From NCBI GenBank assembly GCA_017551845.1, contig JAFZKR010000015.1, forward strand, positions 1 to 17,889: DNA of 17,889 nucleotides. The letters are read 5' to 3'. The stretch comes from Bacteroidaceae bacterium (lineage in GTDB: Bacteria > Bacteroidota > Bacteroidia > Bacteroidales > Bacteroidaceae). The notes under the pieces are model-generated. The model ran no database searches. It was not told where the DNA came from and worked only from the letters and a program-made list of their open reading frames with translations. Made by a program: the position numbers and the translations under genes. Each line of letters opens with the position of its first letter. Positions within the stretch are counted from its first letter, which is position 1. This document shows positions 7,782 through 15,965 of the stretch, piece after piece.

Positions 7782-8501
7782 TCAGCGATTGCTTCTGTTT
7801 CTCTTCTTGAAAGGTTTTCCACCACGCTCGCCGCCACGGTTCACATCCTTTGCCTGTGTGAAATCGGGTGACAAATCCTTCTTTCCATAAACCTCTCCAC
7901 GGCAAATCCATACCTTGATTCCATGAACACCTACCTTGGTGATGGCATCTACCTGACAATAGTCAATGTCGGCACGGAAAGTGTGCAGTGGGGTACGACC
8001 CTCCTTGTACATTTCCGAGCGGGCGATCTCAGCTCCGTTCAGACGGCCTGAAATCTGGACCTTTATACCTTCAGCACCCATTCTCATGGTGTTCTGGATA
8101 GCCATCTTGATGGCACGGCGGTATGCAATCTTGCCTTCCACCTGACGGGCGATGTTATTAGCTACAATAACAGCATCCAACTCAGGTTTCTTAACTTCAT
8201 AAATGTTGATTTGGATCTCCTTGTCGGTAATCTTCTTCAACTCCTCCTTGAGTTTGTCAACCTCTGAGCCGTTCTTACCGATGATCAGACCCGGACGGGC
8301 TGTGCATACAGTGATGGTAACGAGCTTAAGAGTACGCTCAATGACAATACGGGATATGCTGGCTTTTGCCAGACGGGCATTCAGATACTTACGGATCTCA
8401 CTGTCCTCAACCAGACGCTCGTCATACTTACCGAACCAACTGGAATCCCAACCTCTGATAATTCCCAAACGGTTGCTAACCGGATTAACTTTCTGTCCCA
8501 T
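7782..8501 (-). CDS. rpsC: 30S ribosomal protein S3
   Basis: A 239-residue S3. It starts [20 protein letters not shown] and holds a type II KH domain with the GxxG loop at residues 75-78 ([14 protein letters not shown]). The C-terminal domain has [20 protein letters not shown] and [16 protein letters not shown]. The tail is Arg/Lys/Gly-rich ([17 protein letters not shown]). S3 forms part of the mRNA entry tunnel and its helicase activity. The ATG is preceded by AGGAG at 6 nt, formed by the last codons and stop of rplV, which ends 3 nt upstream. Coupled translation is likely. Confidence 0.98.
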   Translation of the reverse strand: MGQKVNPVSNRLGIIRGWDSSWFGKYDERLVEDSEIRKYLNARLAKASISRIVIERTLKLVTITVCTARPGLIIGKNGSEVDKLKEELKKITDKEIQINIYEVKKPELDAVIVANNIARQVEGKIAYRRAIKMAIQNTMRMGAEGIKVQISGRLNGAEIARSEMYKEGRTPLHTFRADIDYCQVDAITKVGVHGIKVWICRGEVYGKKDLSPDFTQAKDVNRGGERGGKPFKKRNRSNR

Positions 8502-8504
8502 TGC

Positions 8505-8927
8505 TTACTCCTGATTGTCGTTAGTGTTAGTTATTCCGGCCTTGGTATCCACAAAAAGCGAAATGTGATTCGAACGCTTGCGGATACGGTATCCTCTACC
8601 CTGCGGTGCAGGTCTCAATCTCTTCAAGGTAACGCCCTCATCAACAAAAACCTTGGTAACGAAGAGCTCGCCGGCCTCAGCCTTGCGCTCATTTTTCTGT
8701 TCCCAGTTGGCGATAGCTGAACGGAGTACCTTTTCTACATCCTTGGAAGCAGCCTTATTTGAATAACGCAGTGTGCCAAGCGCACGGTTTACCTCCATAC
8801 CACGGATCATATCCGTAACAAGACGCATCTTGCGGGGTGATGAAGGAACATCGTTCAGTTTGGCAAAGTACTGAGCCTTTTTAGCCTCCTTAATCTTTTC
8901 GGCTGCCAAATGTTTTCTTTTTCCCAT
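8505..8927 (-). CDS. rplV: 50S ribosomal protein L22
   Basis: A 140-residue L22. The globular part includes [20 protein letters not shown], and the long beta hairpin that lines the peptide tunnel ends in [20 protein letters not shown], the L22 signature. After the usual end there is a short acidic tail (TNTNDNQE), probably lineage-specific. The N-terminus has a Lys-rich extension ([19 protein letters not shown]) common in Bacteroidota. L22 is an early assembly protein, and its hairpin is where macrolide resistance mutations arise in other bacteria; no insertion or deletion stands out here. Confidence 0.97.
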   Translation of the reverse strand: MGKRKHLAAEKIKEAKKAQYFAKLNDVPSSPRKMRLVTDMIRGMEVNRALGTLRYSNKAASKDVEKVLRSAIANWEQKNERKAEAGELFVTKVFVDEGVTLKRLRPAPQGRGYRIRKRSNHISLFVDTKAGITNTNDNQE

Positions 8928-8962
8928 TATCTTAATTCATTTATTTCAAATAAACCGTGAGT

Positions 8963-9229
8963 TTATTTCCTGTTGCCGGAGTGGCCGCGGAATGTACGGG
9001 TGGGAGCAAACTCACCAAGCTTGTGTCCAACCATATTCTCCGTGATATAAACAGGGATAAACTTATTACCATTATGAACTGCGATGGTATGGCCCACGAA
9101 ATCAGGGGATATCATCGATGCCCTTGCCCAAGTCTTGACAACTACCTTCTTGCCGCTTTCGTTCATGGCAAGCACCTTGTCCTCGAGCTTCTTATAAATA
9201 TACGGACCTTTTTTAAGTGAACGTGTCAT
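8963..9229 (-). CDS. rpsS: 30S ribosomal protein S19
   Basis: An 88-residue S19. It opens [20 protein letters not shown] and carries the family signature [20 protein letters not shown] followed by GHSGNRK. S19 lies in the 30S head next to S13 and contacts the A-site finger bridge. It follows rplB by 19 nt and precedes rplV by 35 nt. The leader has no SD. Confidence 0.98.
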   Translation of the reverse strand: MTRSLKKGPYIYKKLEDKVLAMNESGKKVVVKTWARASMISPDFVGHTIAVHNGNKFIPVYITENMVGHKLGEFAPTRTFRGHSGNRK

Positions 9230-9248
9230 TTTGTACTTAGGTTAAATG

Positions 9249-10076
9249 TTACTTCTTATTGGCTCTTTCGATGATATACTTCGTTGAGCTCTTCTTGGGA
9301 TGTCTGGTCTTGAGACCCTTTGCATACAAGCCCTTGCGTGAACGCGGATGTCCACCAGACTGACGGCCTTCACCACCACCCATCGGGTGATCATGCGGGT
9401 TCATCACAACACCACGGTTGTGAGGACGACGCCCTAACCAACGTGAACGGCCAGCCTTACCGGACTGCTCGAGAGCATGATCCGAATTACCGACGCTGCC
9501 GATAGTAGCTTTGCAGGTTCCCAAAATTCTGCGAACCTCACCTGAAGGAAGTTTAATGACGCAATAGTCACCTTCCTTTGAAGTCAACTGGGCAAAATTT
9601 CCGGCTGAACGGACGAGAGCGGCGCCCTGTCCCGGACGCAATTCGATGTTGTGGATCACAGTACCTACGGGAATGTCCTTAAGTGCAAGTGCGTTGCCAA
9701 TTTCAGGCGAAGCTTTCTCTCCTGACATCAGAACAGCACCTATCTGAAGGCCGTTAGGTGCAATGATATACCTCTTCTCTCCGTCTGCATAGAACAACAG
9801 AGCGATACGGGCCGAACGGTTCGGATCGTACTCGATTGTCTTTACAGTTGCCGGAACCCCATCCTTATTTCTCTTGAAATCAATGATACGGAATTTCCTC
9901 TTGTGACCGCCGCCAATGTAGCGGGCAGTCATCTTACCGGTGTTGTTACGACCGCCGGTAGCGAGTTTTCCGAATACAAGAGACTTTTCTGGTACCGATG
10001 CAGTAATCTCCTCAAAAGTACCAATAATCTTGTGCCTCTGACCCGGGGTTGTGGGTTTTAATTTACGTACTGCCAT
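9249..10076 (-). CDS. rplB: 50S ribosomal protein L2
   Basis: A 275-residue L2. It opens [18 protein letters not shown]. The central OB/SH3 part holds the usual [14 protein letters not shown] block. The C-terminal extension that reaches the peptidyl-transferase centre contains [14 protein letters not shown]. His230 in DHPM aligns with E. coli His229, the most conserved L2 residue; the second His of the E. coli DHPH is Met here. L2 is a primary 23S binder needed for subunit joining. It sits 6 nt after rplW and 19 nt before rpsS. Confidence 0.98.
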   Translation of the reverse strand: MAVRKLKPTTPGQRHKIIGTFEEITASVPEKSLVFGKLATGGRNNTGKMTARYIGGGHKRKFRIIDFKRNKDGVPATVKTIEYDPNRSARIALLFYADGEKRYIIAPNGLQIGAVLMSGEKASPEIGNALALKDIPVGTVIHNIELRPGQGAALVRSAGNFAQLTSKEGDYCVIKLPSGEVRRILGTCKATIGSVGNSDHALEQSGKAGRSRWLGRRPHNRGVVMNPHDHPMGGGEGRQSGGHPRSRKGLYAKGLKTRHPKKSSTKYIIERANKK

Positions 10077-10082
10077 CTTATA

Positions 10083-10376
10083 TTAAATGTTGCTGTAAAA
10101 ATCAATTGTATCACCTTCTTTCAATGTGACGATTGCCTTTTTGTAAGCATTGGCCTGACCTTTGGACAATCCTCTACGGGTATAACGTGACTTGGTCTTG
10201 CCCATGTAGTATGAAGTATTAACATCAACCACAGTGACATTGTAAAGGTCCTCTATCTCCTTCTTTATCTCTAACTTGTTGGCTTCAGGACGAACCACGA
10301 AACCGAACCTGTTGGGGAATTTCTCTGTAATGGAGTTCATCTTCTCCGTTACAAGCGGTTTAACTATATATCCCAT
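10083..10376 (-). CDS. rplW: 50S ribosomal protein L23
   Basis: A 97-residue L23 starting MGYIVKPLVTEKMN at the ATG at 10376. A TTG two codons upstream (10382) also opens the frame, but the ATG fits homologues better. The protein has PNRFGFVVRPEANKLEIKKE followed by IEDLYNVTVVDVNT, and ends AIVTLKEGDTIDFYSNI, a typical Bacteroidota L23. L23 lies at the tunnel exit and is the main docking site for trigger factor and the signal recognition particle. It starts 12 nt after rplD and ends 6 nt before rplB. Confidence 0.97.
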   Translation of the reverse strand: MGYIVKPLVTEKMNSITEKFPNRFGFVVRPEANKLEIKKEIEDLYNVTVVDVNTSYYMGKTKSRYTRRGLSKGQANAYKKAIVTLKEGDTIDFYSNI

Positions 10377-10388
10377 GATCAAGTCTCT

Positions 10389-11018
10389 TTATTTGTCTAA
10401 AATACCGTTGATAACTTCAAGTGCCCCTTCGGTCACGACAAGAACGTCAGCGTTCAGAATACTGTAAGTATTGACTGAAGAAGCGTTGACGACCTTTGTA
10501 CCCTCCAAATTTCGGGCCGACAAAGTTATTACATTATTGTTCTCGGGCAGGACGAACAAAGATTTCTTATCACAAACTTTAAGATTCTTTAATACATCTA
10601 AAAAGTTTTTGGTCTTCGGTGCCTCAAAATTGAAGTCTTCCAACACGATAAGAGCGTTCTCCTGAACCTTATATGAAAAAGCTGACTTGCGGGCAAGCTG
10701 TTTTTCCTTCTTGTTCAACTTGAAACTGTAGTCACGAGGCTTAGGACCGAATACGCGACCACCGCCCACCAGTACCGGCGAATTGATGTCACCACGACGA
10801 GCGCCGCCACCGCCTTTCTGACGGCCGAGCTTCTTTGTTGAACCGCTTACTTCGCTTCTCTCTTTCGACTTGTGTGTTCCCTGACGCTGATTGGCCATAA
10901 ACTGCTTCACATCCAAGTAAATGGAGTGATCATTGGGTTCAATGCCGAAAATGGCATCGTTCAAGGTTACCTTTCTGCCGGTATCCTCACCTTTTATATT
11001 TAATACACTCTGTTCCAT
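10389..11018 (-). CDS. rplD: 50S ribosomal protein L4
   Basis: A 209-residue L4. The extended loop that reaches the peptide tunnel is clear: [20 protein letters not shown] followed by [20 protein letters not shown]. The loop shows no large insertion or deletion of the kind linked to macrolide resistance elsewhere. The C-terminal domain contains [20 protein letters not shown]. In E. coli L4 also represses the S10 operon; there is no evidence for that here. Its ATG overlaps the rplC stop by 1 nt (TAATG), a sign of coupled translation. Confidence 0.97.
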   Translation of the reverse strand: MEQSVLNIKGEDTGRKVTLNDAIFGIEPNDHSIYLDVKQFMANQRQGTHKSKERSEVSGSTKKLGRQKGGGGARRGDINSPVLVGGGRVFGPKPRDYSFKLNKKEKQLARKSAFSYKVQENALIVLEDFNFEAPKTKNFLDVLKNLKVCDKKSLFVLPENNNVITLSARNLEGTKVVNASSVNTYSILNADVLVVTEGALEVINGILDK

Positions 11019-11635
11019 TACTTCAGAATTGAAACGATTGAACCTTTATAACCCGGAATCGAACCCTTGATAAGAAGGAGGTTGTGCTCCGGAATAACCT
11101 TAAGAACCTGCAGGTTCTGTGTTGTAACCTGCTCATTGCCCATGTGGCCGGCCATACGCATGCCCTTAAACACCTTAGCAGGGTAAGAGCAGGCACCGAT
11201 TGAACCCGGCTTGCGGGCGCGGTTGTGCTGACCGTGAGTCTGCTGACCCACGCCACCGAATCCGTGTCTCTTAACGACACCCTGGTAGCCATGACCTTTT
11301 GATACTGCAACGACGTCAACAAAGTTTGCGTCATTGAACAACTCGACAGTGATGACATCACCCAGATTGAGTGAACCGTCAAAATCCTTGAACTCGGCCA
11401 AGTGTCTCTTGGGAGTTACACCAGCTTTCTTGAAGTGTCCCATGAGAGGAGCAGAGGTATTCTTCTCCTTGGCATCCTCGAAGCCAAGCTGAACAGCCTC
11501 ATAACCATCTTTCTCAACACTCTTGATCTGAGTAACCACGCAAGGACCTGCTTCGATAACGGTGCATGGAACATTCTTTCCATCAGCACCGAAGACCGAT
11601 GTCATACCGATCTTTTTTCCTAATAATCCTGGCAT
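11018..11635 (-). CDS. rplC: 50S ribosomal protein L3
   Basis: A 205-residue L3. It starts [20 protein letters not shown]. The central extension that reaches the peptidyl-transferase centre contains [20 protein letters not shown] followed by [21 protein letters not shown]. coli has a methylated Gln (Gln150) in its 'GSIGQNQTP' segment; here the segment is GSIGACSYP, so that site is absent, as is usual in Bacteroidota. L3 is one of two proteins that start 50S assembly. It follows rpsJ by 46 nt and overlaps rplD by 1 nt. Confidence 0.98.
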   Translation of the reverse strand: MPGLLGKKIGMTSVFGADGKNVPCTVIEAGPCVVTQIKSVEKDGYEAVQLGFEDAKEKNTSAPLMGHFKKAGVTPKRHLAEFKDFDGSLNLGDVITVELFNDANFVDVVAVSKGHGYQGVVKRHGFGGVGQQTHGQHNRARKPGSIGACSYPAKVFKGMRMAGHMGNEQVTTQNLQVLKVIPEHNLLLIKGSIPGYKGSIVSILK

Positions 11636-11681
11636 TTCAATTAAAATTTAGTTACTTAAAAAATTCTTACTCACACTCTCA

Positions 11682-11987
11682 TCAAACCTTGATCTCTACA
11701 TCAACACCACTCGGAAGTTCGAGTTTCATCAATGCATCGACAGTCTTGGCAGTCGAGCTGTAGATATCAATCAGTCTCTTGTAGGAAGAGAGCTGGAACT
11801 GCTCACGTGACTTCTTGTTCACGAAAGTGGAACGGTTTACAGTGAAGATACGCTTGTGTGTGGGAAGTGGAATCGGTCCGCTAACTACAGCACCTGTTGC
11901 CTTGACGGTCTTGACGATCTTCTCTGCTGACTTGTCAACGACATTGTGGTCGTAGGACTTCAGTTTGATTCTGATTTTCTGACTCAT
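11682..11987 (-). CDS. rpsJ: 30S ribosomal protein S10 (NusE)
   Basis: A 101-residue S10. It starts [20 protein letters not shown] and holds the signature [20 protein letters not shown] followed by NKKSREQF. S10 is a 30S head protein and, as NusE, links to NusB and NusG in antitermination. It is the first gene of the S10 operon in many bacteria. Here it follows fusA by 100 nt with no tuf between them, the normal Bacteroidota arrangement. The gap contains an imperfect inverted repeat but no promoter I can recognise, so read-through from the rpsL promoter is likely. Confidence 0.98.
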   Translation of the reverse strand: MSQKIRIKLKSYDHNVVDKSAEKIVKTVKATGAVVSGPIPLPTHKRIFTVNRSTFVNKKSREQFQLSSYKRLIDIYSSTAKTVDALMKLELPSGVDVEIKV

Positions 11988-12021
11988 TGTTTCTTTTTTA
12001 TTTGTTTGTATTCATTTTTTT

Positions 12022-12057
12022 GCGGTTCAGATAAGAGTCATTTGCTATCATCACCGC
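12022..12057. repeat. imperfect inverted repeat in the fusA-rpsJ gap
   Basis: GCGGT (12022-12026) pairs with ACCGC (12053-12057), and GATA pairs with TATC inside it, with a 3x3 mismatch between the two stems and a 12-nt loop. On the minus strand it would fold just upstream of rpsJ. The sequence after it on that strand is A-rich rather than U-rich, so it is not a standard terminator. It may be a leader structure for the S10 part, or chance. Confidence 0.4.
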
Positions 12058-12087
12058 GTTCTCTCATTTCAGTTACACCTTATTATA

Positions 12088-14202
12088 TTATAACAGGGCC
12101 ACATTTCCTCCATGTTCCTCCACAACCTGTCTTGCAAGTGCCTTGGCAACCTCCACATGACGTTCGTATGTCATGGACGAAGTGGCACGGCCTGACGTTA
12201 TTGTCCTCAAGGCGGTTACATAACCGAACATCTCGGAAAGAGGAACATGGGCCTTGACTACCTTGGCACCAGAATGGTTTGTCTCCATACCTTCCACCTG
12301 GCCGCGACGCTTGTTCAAGTCACCTATCACATTACCCATGTTCTCCTCAGGAGTTACTACCTCAAGCGACATAATGGGTTCTGTCAGGCTAGGAGCGGCC
12401 TTGACACAGGCATTACGGAACGCATTGGTTGCACACACCTCGAACGACAGAGCATCAGAATCGACAGGATGATACTTACCATCAAGAACGGTCACCTTAA
12501 GTGACTCCATGGGAGCACCTATCAGCACCCCGTTCTTCATAGCATTGGTAAATCCCTTCTCAATGGCCGGCAAATAGGTCTTGGGAAGCGCCTCACCCTT
12601 TGTGGCATCGATAAATTGAAGACCTCCTTTCCAGTCAGGATCAGCAGGGCCTACCTCAACAACAATGCATGCATAGTGACCCTTACCGCCAGTCTGCTTC
12701 TTGTACTCCTCACGGATCTGGACAGTCTTGGATATTGACTCCTTGTAACTGACCTGCGGACGTCCTTGATTGCATTCCACGCCGAATTCCCGCTTCAAAC
12801 GGTCTATAATTATATCAAGGTGAAGCTCACCCATACCTGATATCAGAGTCTGACCTGATTCCTCATCAACCTTGACAGTAAATGTAGGATCCTCATCTGC
12901 CAGACGTGCCAGACCATCGGAGAGCTTGCTCATGTCCTTCTCTGTCTTGGGCTCCACGGCAATGCTTATCACCGGATCCGGGAAATCCATGCTTTCGAGT
13001 ACCACGGGAGCATCCTCGTCACAGAGAGTATCACCGGTACGGATATCCTTCAATGCCACTACAGCACCTATATCGCCTGCGCTTACCTCATCCACCTGTA
13101 TCTGTTTCTTGGAGTACATCTGGAAGAGACGGCTCACACGCTCCTTCTTGCCCGAACGGGAGTTGAAGATATAGCTGCCGGCGGTAACCTTACCGGAATA
13201 TACCCTGAAGAATATCAGACGGCCCACATACGGATCAACAGCTATCTTGAATGCAAGAGCGGCTGTCTTCTCATCCGATGAAGGCTTGCGGTGGGTCTCC
13301 TTCTCCGTGCCGGGTATGAAACCGGTCACACCATCAGCATCAATGGGTGAAGGAAGGAAAGCACATACATAATCGAGCAGAGGCTGGACACCCTTGTTGC
13401 GGAACGAAGAGCCGCACACTACAGGAACCAGTTTCTGTGCCACAGTTCCTTTGCGGACAGCACGCAGTATATCCTCCTGAGTTATAGAAGAGGCATCATC
13501 AAGATACTTCTCCATCATAACGTCATCAAACTCCGCTACGCTATCCACAAGATTATCATGCCATTCCTTAGCATCACTCACCATATCGGCCGGTATATCC
13601 TCCTCGGAATACTCAGCACCCAATGTCTCGTCATGCCAGTAAATGGCTTTCATTTTAATAAGGTCTATAACACCTTTGAAGGTCTCCTCCTGACCTATCG
13701 GAATTTCGACGGGGCAGGCATTGGCCTTGAGCATGTCCCGCATCTGGTTCACGACTCCGAAGAAATCGGCACCGGAACGGTCCATCTTGTTCACATATCC
13801 TATTCTGGGAACTCCGTACTTGTTGGCCTGATGCCATACAGTCTCGGACTGGGGCTGCACACCGCCTACTGCGCAGAATACTGCCACCGCCCCGTCAAGG
13901 ACTCTCAGGGAACGTTCAACCTCGGCAGTGAAATCGACGTGTCCCGGAGTGTCTATCAGATTGATTTTATATGTCTTGTCTTGCCACTTCCAATGAGTGG
14001 TAACGGCTGCCGATGTAATTGTAATGCCCCTCTCCTGCTCCTGTACCATCCAGTCCATGGTAGCAGAACCGTCATGGACCTCACCTATTTTATGTGTGAG
14101 GCCCGTGTAGTACAGAATACGCTCGGAGGTCGTAGTCTTTCCGGCATCAATGTGGGCCATGATGCCGATGTTTCTGGTTAGATGTAAATCCTGATCAGAC
14201 AT
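12088..14202 (-). CDS. fusA: elongation factor G (EF-G), canonical GTPase
   Basis: A 704-residue EF-G, the GTPase that drives ribosome translocation and, with ribosome recycling factor, splits ribosomes. The GTP-binding motifs are intact: AHIDAGKTT (16-24), [10 protein letters not shown] in switch I, DTPGHVDF (84-91) with catalytic His88, and NKMD (138-141). Domain II and the C-terminal domains III-V follow, with [18 protein letters not shown] in domain III. The ATG at 14202 gives [20 protein letters not shown]; a TTG three codons upstream is less likely. It lies 9 nt after rpsG. Bacteroides also carry an EF-G2 paralog lacking GTPase activity; this is the standard str-operon copy. Confidence 0.98.
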   Translation of the reverse strand: MSDQDLHLTRNIGIMAHIDAGKTTTSERILYYTGLTHKIGEVHDGSATMDWMVQEQERGITITSAAVTTHWKWQDKTYKINLIDTPGHVDFTAEVERSLRVLDGAVAVFCAVGGVQPQSETVWHQANKYGVPRIGYVNKMDRSGADFFGVVNQMRDMLKANACPVEIPIGQEETFKGVIDLIKMKAIYWHDETLGAEYSEEDIPADMVSDAKEWHDNLVDSVAEFDDVMMEKYLDDASSITQEDILRAVRKGTVAQKLVPVVCGSSFRNKGVQPLLDYVCAFLPSPIDADGVTGFIPGTEKETHRKPSSDEKTAALAFKIAVDPYVGRLIFFRVYSGKVTAGSYIFNSRSGKKERVSRLFQMYSKKQIQVDEVSAGDIGAVVALKDIRTGDTLCDEDAPVVLESMDFPDPVISIAVEPKTEKDMSKLSDGLARLADEDPTFTVKVDEESGQTLISGMGELHLDIIIDRLKREFGVECNQGRPQVSYKESISKTVQIREEYKKQTGGKGHYACIVVEVGPADPDWKGGLQFIDATKGEALPKTYLPAIEKGFTNAMKNGVLIGAPMESLKVTVLDGKYHPVDSDALSFEVCATNAFRNACVKAAPSLTEPIMSLEVVTPEENMGNVIGDLNKRRGQVEGMETNHSGAKVVKAHVPLSEMFGYVTALRTITSGRATSSMTYERHVEVAKALARQVVEEHGGNVALL

Positions 14203-14211
14203 GCAATACAA

Positions 14212-14688
14212 TTAGAATCTGAAGTGTGCGAATGCCCTGTTGGCCTCAGCCATACGGTGCATATCCTCCTTACGCTTGAATGCGCCGCCTGCATTGTTGA
14301 ATGCATCAACGATCTCAGCCGAAAGCTTGTCGGACATGGACTTGCCGCCACGCTTGCGCGCAAAAGAGATAAGGTTTTTCATTGAGATCGACTCCTTACG
14401 GTCAGCGCGGATCTCAGTAGGCACCTGGAATGTGGCACCGCCTATACGGCGTGACTTAACCTCCACCTGGGGAGTTACGTTGTCAAGAGCTTTCTTCCAT
14501 ATCTCAAGGGCGGACATCTCCTCATTGGGGAGTTTTGCCTTCACCTTGTCAAGGCTCTCATAAAAAATCTCAAATGAAGTGTTCTTCTTACCATCATACA
14601 TGAGGTGGTTTACGAACTTGGTCACTGCAACGTCGCCGAATACGGGATCCGGAAGGATAACGCGCTTTTTGGGTTTAGCTTTTCTCAT
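14212..14688 (-). CDS. rpsG: 30S ribosomal protein S7
   Basis: A 158-residue S7. It starts [20 protein letters not shown] and has [17 protein letters not shown], then [20 protein letters not shown] and the ending [13 protein letters not shown]. It lacks the long C-terminal tail of E. coli K-12 S7. S7 is the primary binder of the 3' domain of 16S rRNA and lies at the E and P sites. It follows rpsL by 112 nt and precedes fusA by 9 nt. In E. coli S7 represses its operon by binding the rpsL-rpsG intercistronic RNA; whether the small hairpin here has a similar role is unknown. Confidence 0.98.
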   Translation of the reverse strand: MRKAKPKKRVILPDPVFGDVAVTKFVNHLMYDGKKNTSFEIFYESLDKVKAKLPNEEMSALEIWKKALDNVTPQVEVKSRRIGGATFQVPTEIRADRKESISMKNLISFARKRGGKSMSDKLSAEIVDAFNNAGGAFKRKEDMHRMAEANRAFAHFRF

Positions 14689-14736
14689 TTTTCAAAAATC
14701 TTGTTTCGTTCAGGTTGTCTTTTGTGATTCTTCAAC

Positions 14737-14750
14737 GTCCACGTCTGGAC
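14737..14750. repeat. small hairpin in the rpsL-rpsG gap
   Basis: GTCCA-CGTC-TGGAC is a 5-bp stem with a 4-nt loop in the 112-nt intercistronic region. It is short and could be chance, but it lies where S7 acts as a repressor in E. coli. No promoter match and no other clear structure was seen in this gap. Confidence 0.3.
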
Positions 14751-14800
14751 ATTTACTCAACCTTTCGTACAGACCAAAACTTTGTTATTGAACTTTCTGA

Positions 14801-15184
14801 TTACTTCTTGGCGGCTTTAGGACGTTTTGCACCATATTTGGAGCGTCTCTGCAGACGTCCGCTTACGCCGGCGGTATCAAGAGTACCGCGGATAATGTGA
14901 TAACGTACACCCGGAAGATCCTTGACACGACCACCGCGGACAAGCACGATTGAGTGCTCCTGCAGGTTGTGACCTTCACCCGGTATGTAGGAGTTGACCT
15001 CCTTCTGGTTAGTCAGACGGACACGTGCAACCTTTCTCATGGCTGAGTTAGGTTTCTTGGGTGTCGTTGTGTAAACTCTTACGCAAACGCCCCTCCTTTG
15101 GGGGCAAGAATCAAGGGCCGGTGACTTGCTCTTGTCAACCAGAACCTGACGTCCTTTGCGCACTAACTGCTGAATTGTTGGCAT
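14801..15184 (-). CDS. rpsL: 30S ribosomal protein S12
   Basis: A 127-residue S12, first gene of the superoperon. It starts [20 protein letters not shown] and holds [19 protein letters not shown] and [20 protein letters not shown]. Lys43, Lys88, Asp89 and Pro91 are the wild-type residues at the positions where streptomycin resistance or dependence changes arise in other bacteria, so no such change is seen. Asp89 is the residue that is methylthiolated by RimO in E. coli. S12 lies at the decoding centre. The leader is A-rich (AAAAAAACAAACAAAC before ATG), without an SD but with A at -3 and -6, the Bacteroidota pattern. Confidence 0.98.
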   Translation of the reverse strand: MPTIQQLVRKGRQVLVDKSKSPALDSCPQRRGVCVRVYTTTPKKPNSAMRKVARVRLTNQKEVNSYIPGEGHNLQEHSIVLVRGGRVKDLPGVRYHIIRGTLDTAGVSGRLQRRSKYGAKRPKAAKK

Positions 15185-15239
15185 GTTTGTTTGTTTTTTT
15201 AATTATATATTATTTAAGTAAATCCAAATTTTTGGCGTG

Positions 15240-15274
15240 CAAAGATACGGCATTTATTTTATAACGCAAGCAAA
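15240..15274 (-). promoter_or_regulatory. candidate sigma-ABfr promoter for the rpsL superoperon
   Basis: On the minus strand TATCTTTG (15247-15240) matches the Bacteroidota -7 consensus TAnnTTTG exactly. TTTG (15274-15271) lies 23 nt upstream as a candidate -33 element. Transcription would begin near 15233, giving a leader of about 50 nt before rpsL. It is the only convincing promoter found for the 15-kb cluster. The spacing is at the long end of what is common for this class. Confidence 0.65.
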
Positions 15275-15312
15275 AACGGCTTCTTTTTCACCGTTTTGGC
15301 ATAAAATAACAG

Positions 15313-15348
15313 AAATCAGCGGATCACCCATCGGCAATCCGCTGATTT
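15313..15348 (-). terminator. hairpin terminator candidate between the DUF3467 gene and rpsL
   Basis: AAATCAGCGGAT (15313-15324) and ATCCGCTGATTT (15337-15348) form a perfect 12-bp stem around a 12-nt loop. It lies 34 nt past the DUF3467 stop codon and upstream of the rpsL promoter. On the minus strand the stem is followed by an interrupted U-rich run (TTTCTGTTATTTTAT); on the plus strand by TTTTT at the stem end. Position and stem strength support termination, although the minus-strand U tract is imperfect. Confidence 0.6.
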
Positions 15349-15382
15349 TTCCCTTAGACAGGACCAACCCGCCCGTCAAGGC

Positions 15383-15694
15383 TCAAGCCTCTCCGTGAAA
15401 ATCGGTTATAGGGGGCATATATGTCCCCTTCTGTCCTTTCATTTCTATCTTTCCGAACGTGCTCTCGTACTTGGAAACATTGTCCTGAAGTGCAACGAGC
15501 AGTCTTTTGGCATGTTCAGGTGACATAATCACCCTTGATCTCACCTGAGCCTTGGCCATACCCGGAAGTATGCTAATAAAATCCATGACGAATTCCGATG
15601 AGGAATGGGTAATCATGGCAAGATTGGAATAGACGCCCTGTGCCGTCTCCTCCTTAAGCTCTATCTGGAGCTGTTTCTGTCCGTTCTGTTCCAT
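15383..15694 (-). CDS. DUF3467 family protein
   Basis: A 103-residue soluble protein recognised as DUF3467, a small family of unknown function common in Bacteroidota. Distinctive blocks are YSNLAMITHSSSEFVMDFIS, then RSRVIMSPEHAKRLLVALQD and NVSKYESTFGKI. There is no signal peptide or membrane segment. In many Bacteroidota it lies between rpoC and rpsL. Here it keeps its place beside rpsL, but rpoC is absent on the other side, where a divergent transporter gene begins. A TTTG-N19-TATCTTCG promoter-like pair lies just before it. A role in transcription or translation is suggested only by this location. Confidence 0.9.
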   Translation of the reverse strand: MEQNGQKQLQIELKEETAQGVYSNLAMITHSSSEFVMDFISILPGMAKAQVRSRVIMSPEHAKRLLVALQDNVSKYESTFGKIEMKGQKGTYMPPITDFHGEA

Positions 15695-15716
15695 ACTGTT
15701 CTTTTGTTACCGGATG

Positions 15717-15747
15717 CGAAGATAACCCTTTTGCAGGAGACCTCAAA
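15717..15747 (-). promoter_or_regulatory. candidate promoter for the DUF3467 gene
   Basis: On the minus strand TTTG (15747-15744), 19 nt and TATCTTCG (15724-15717) match the Bacteroidota -33/-7 pair with one mismatch in the -7 box. Transcription would begin near 15710, leaving a leader of about 15 nt. The remainder of the 271-nt divergent gap holds the transporter promoter and AT-rich sequence. Confidence 0.5.
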
Positions 15748-15852
15748 ACAGGACGGGACCTTGTTTCCGGAGTGAACGGGAAAAAGCATTTGATAATTAA
15801 GAATTTTTCTTACATTTACCAAAACGTCACCAATTTTTTTTGACGCACGATA

Positions 15853-15883
15853 TTGCTTTTTCAACTTGTTTTAAGTATATTTG
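15853..15883 (+). promoter_or_regulatory. candidate promoter for the sugar transporter gene
   Basis: TTG (15853-15855), 20 nt and TATATTTG (15876-15883) match the Bacteroidota promoter pattern, with a perfect TAnnTTTG box. Transcription would start near 15890, giving a leader of about 75 nt. That leader contains two tandem octamers, TGCACTTG and TGCACTTC (15896-15911). Confidence 0.6.
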
Positions 15884-15965
15884 TTGAAGATTGGATGCAC
15901 TTGTGCACTTCATGCCGTTTTTTAAACACGAAAATAGATAAAATACTGACTTAACACTTATTAAA

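Noticed and set aside
9370..9400. Met in place of the second His of the L2 DHPH motif as a catalytic loss
   Set aside because: The first His (His230), which is the broadly conserved one, is intact, and DHPM appears usual in this phylum.
13558..14181. 207-residue open frame on the plus strand inside fusA
   Set aside because: It is antisense to highly conserved EF-G codons, resembles no family I know, and has no promoter or start signal.
15825..15845. CGTCA/TGACG inverted repeat in the divergent gap
   Set aside because: Only 5 bp with an 11-nt loop in AT-rich sequence; likely chance.
15661..15864. 67-residue minus-strand open frame upstream of the DUF3467 gene
   Set aside because: It overlaps the DUF3467 start in another frame, spans the promoter-like pair and has no recognisable features.
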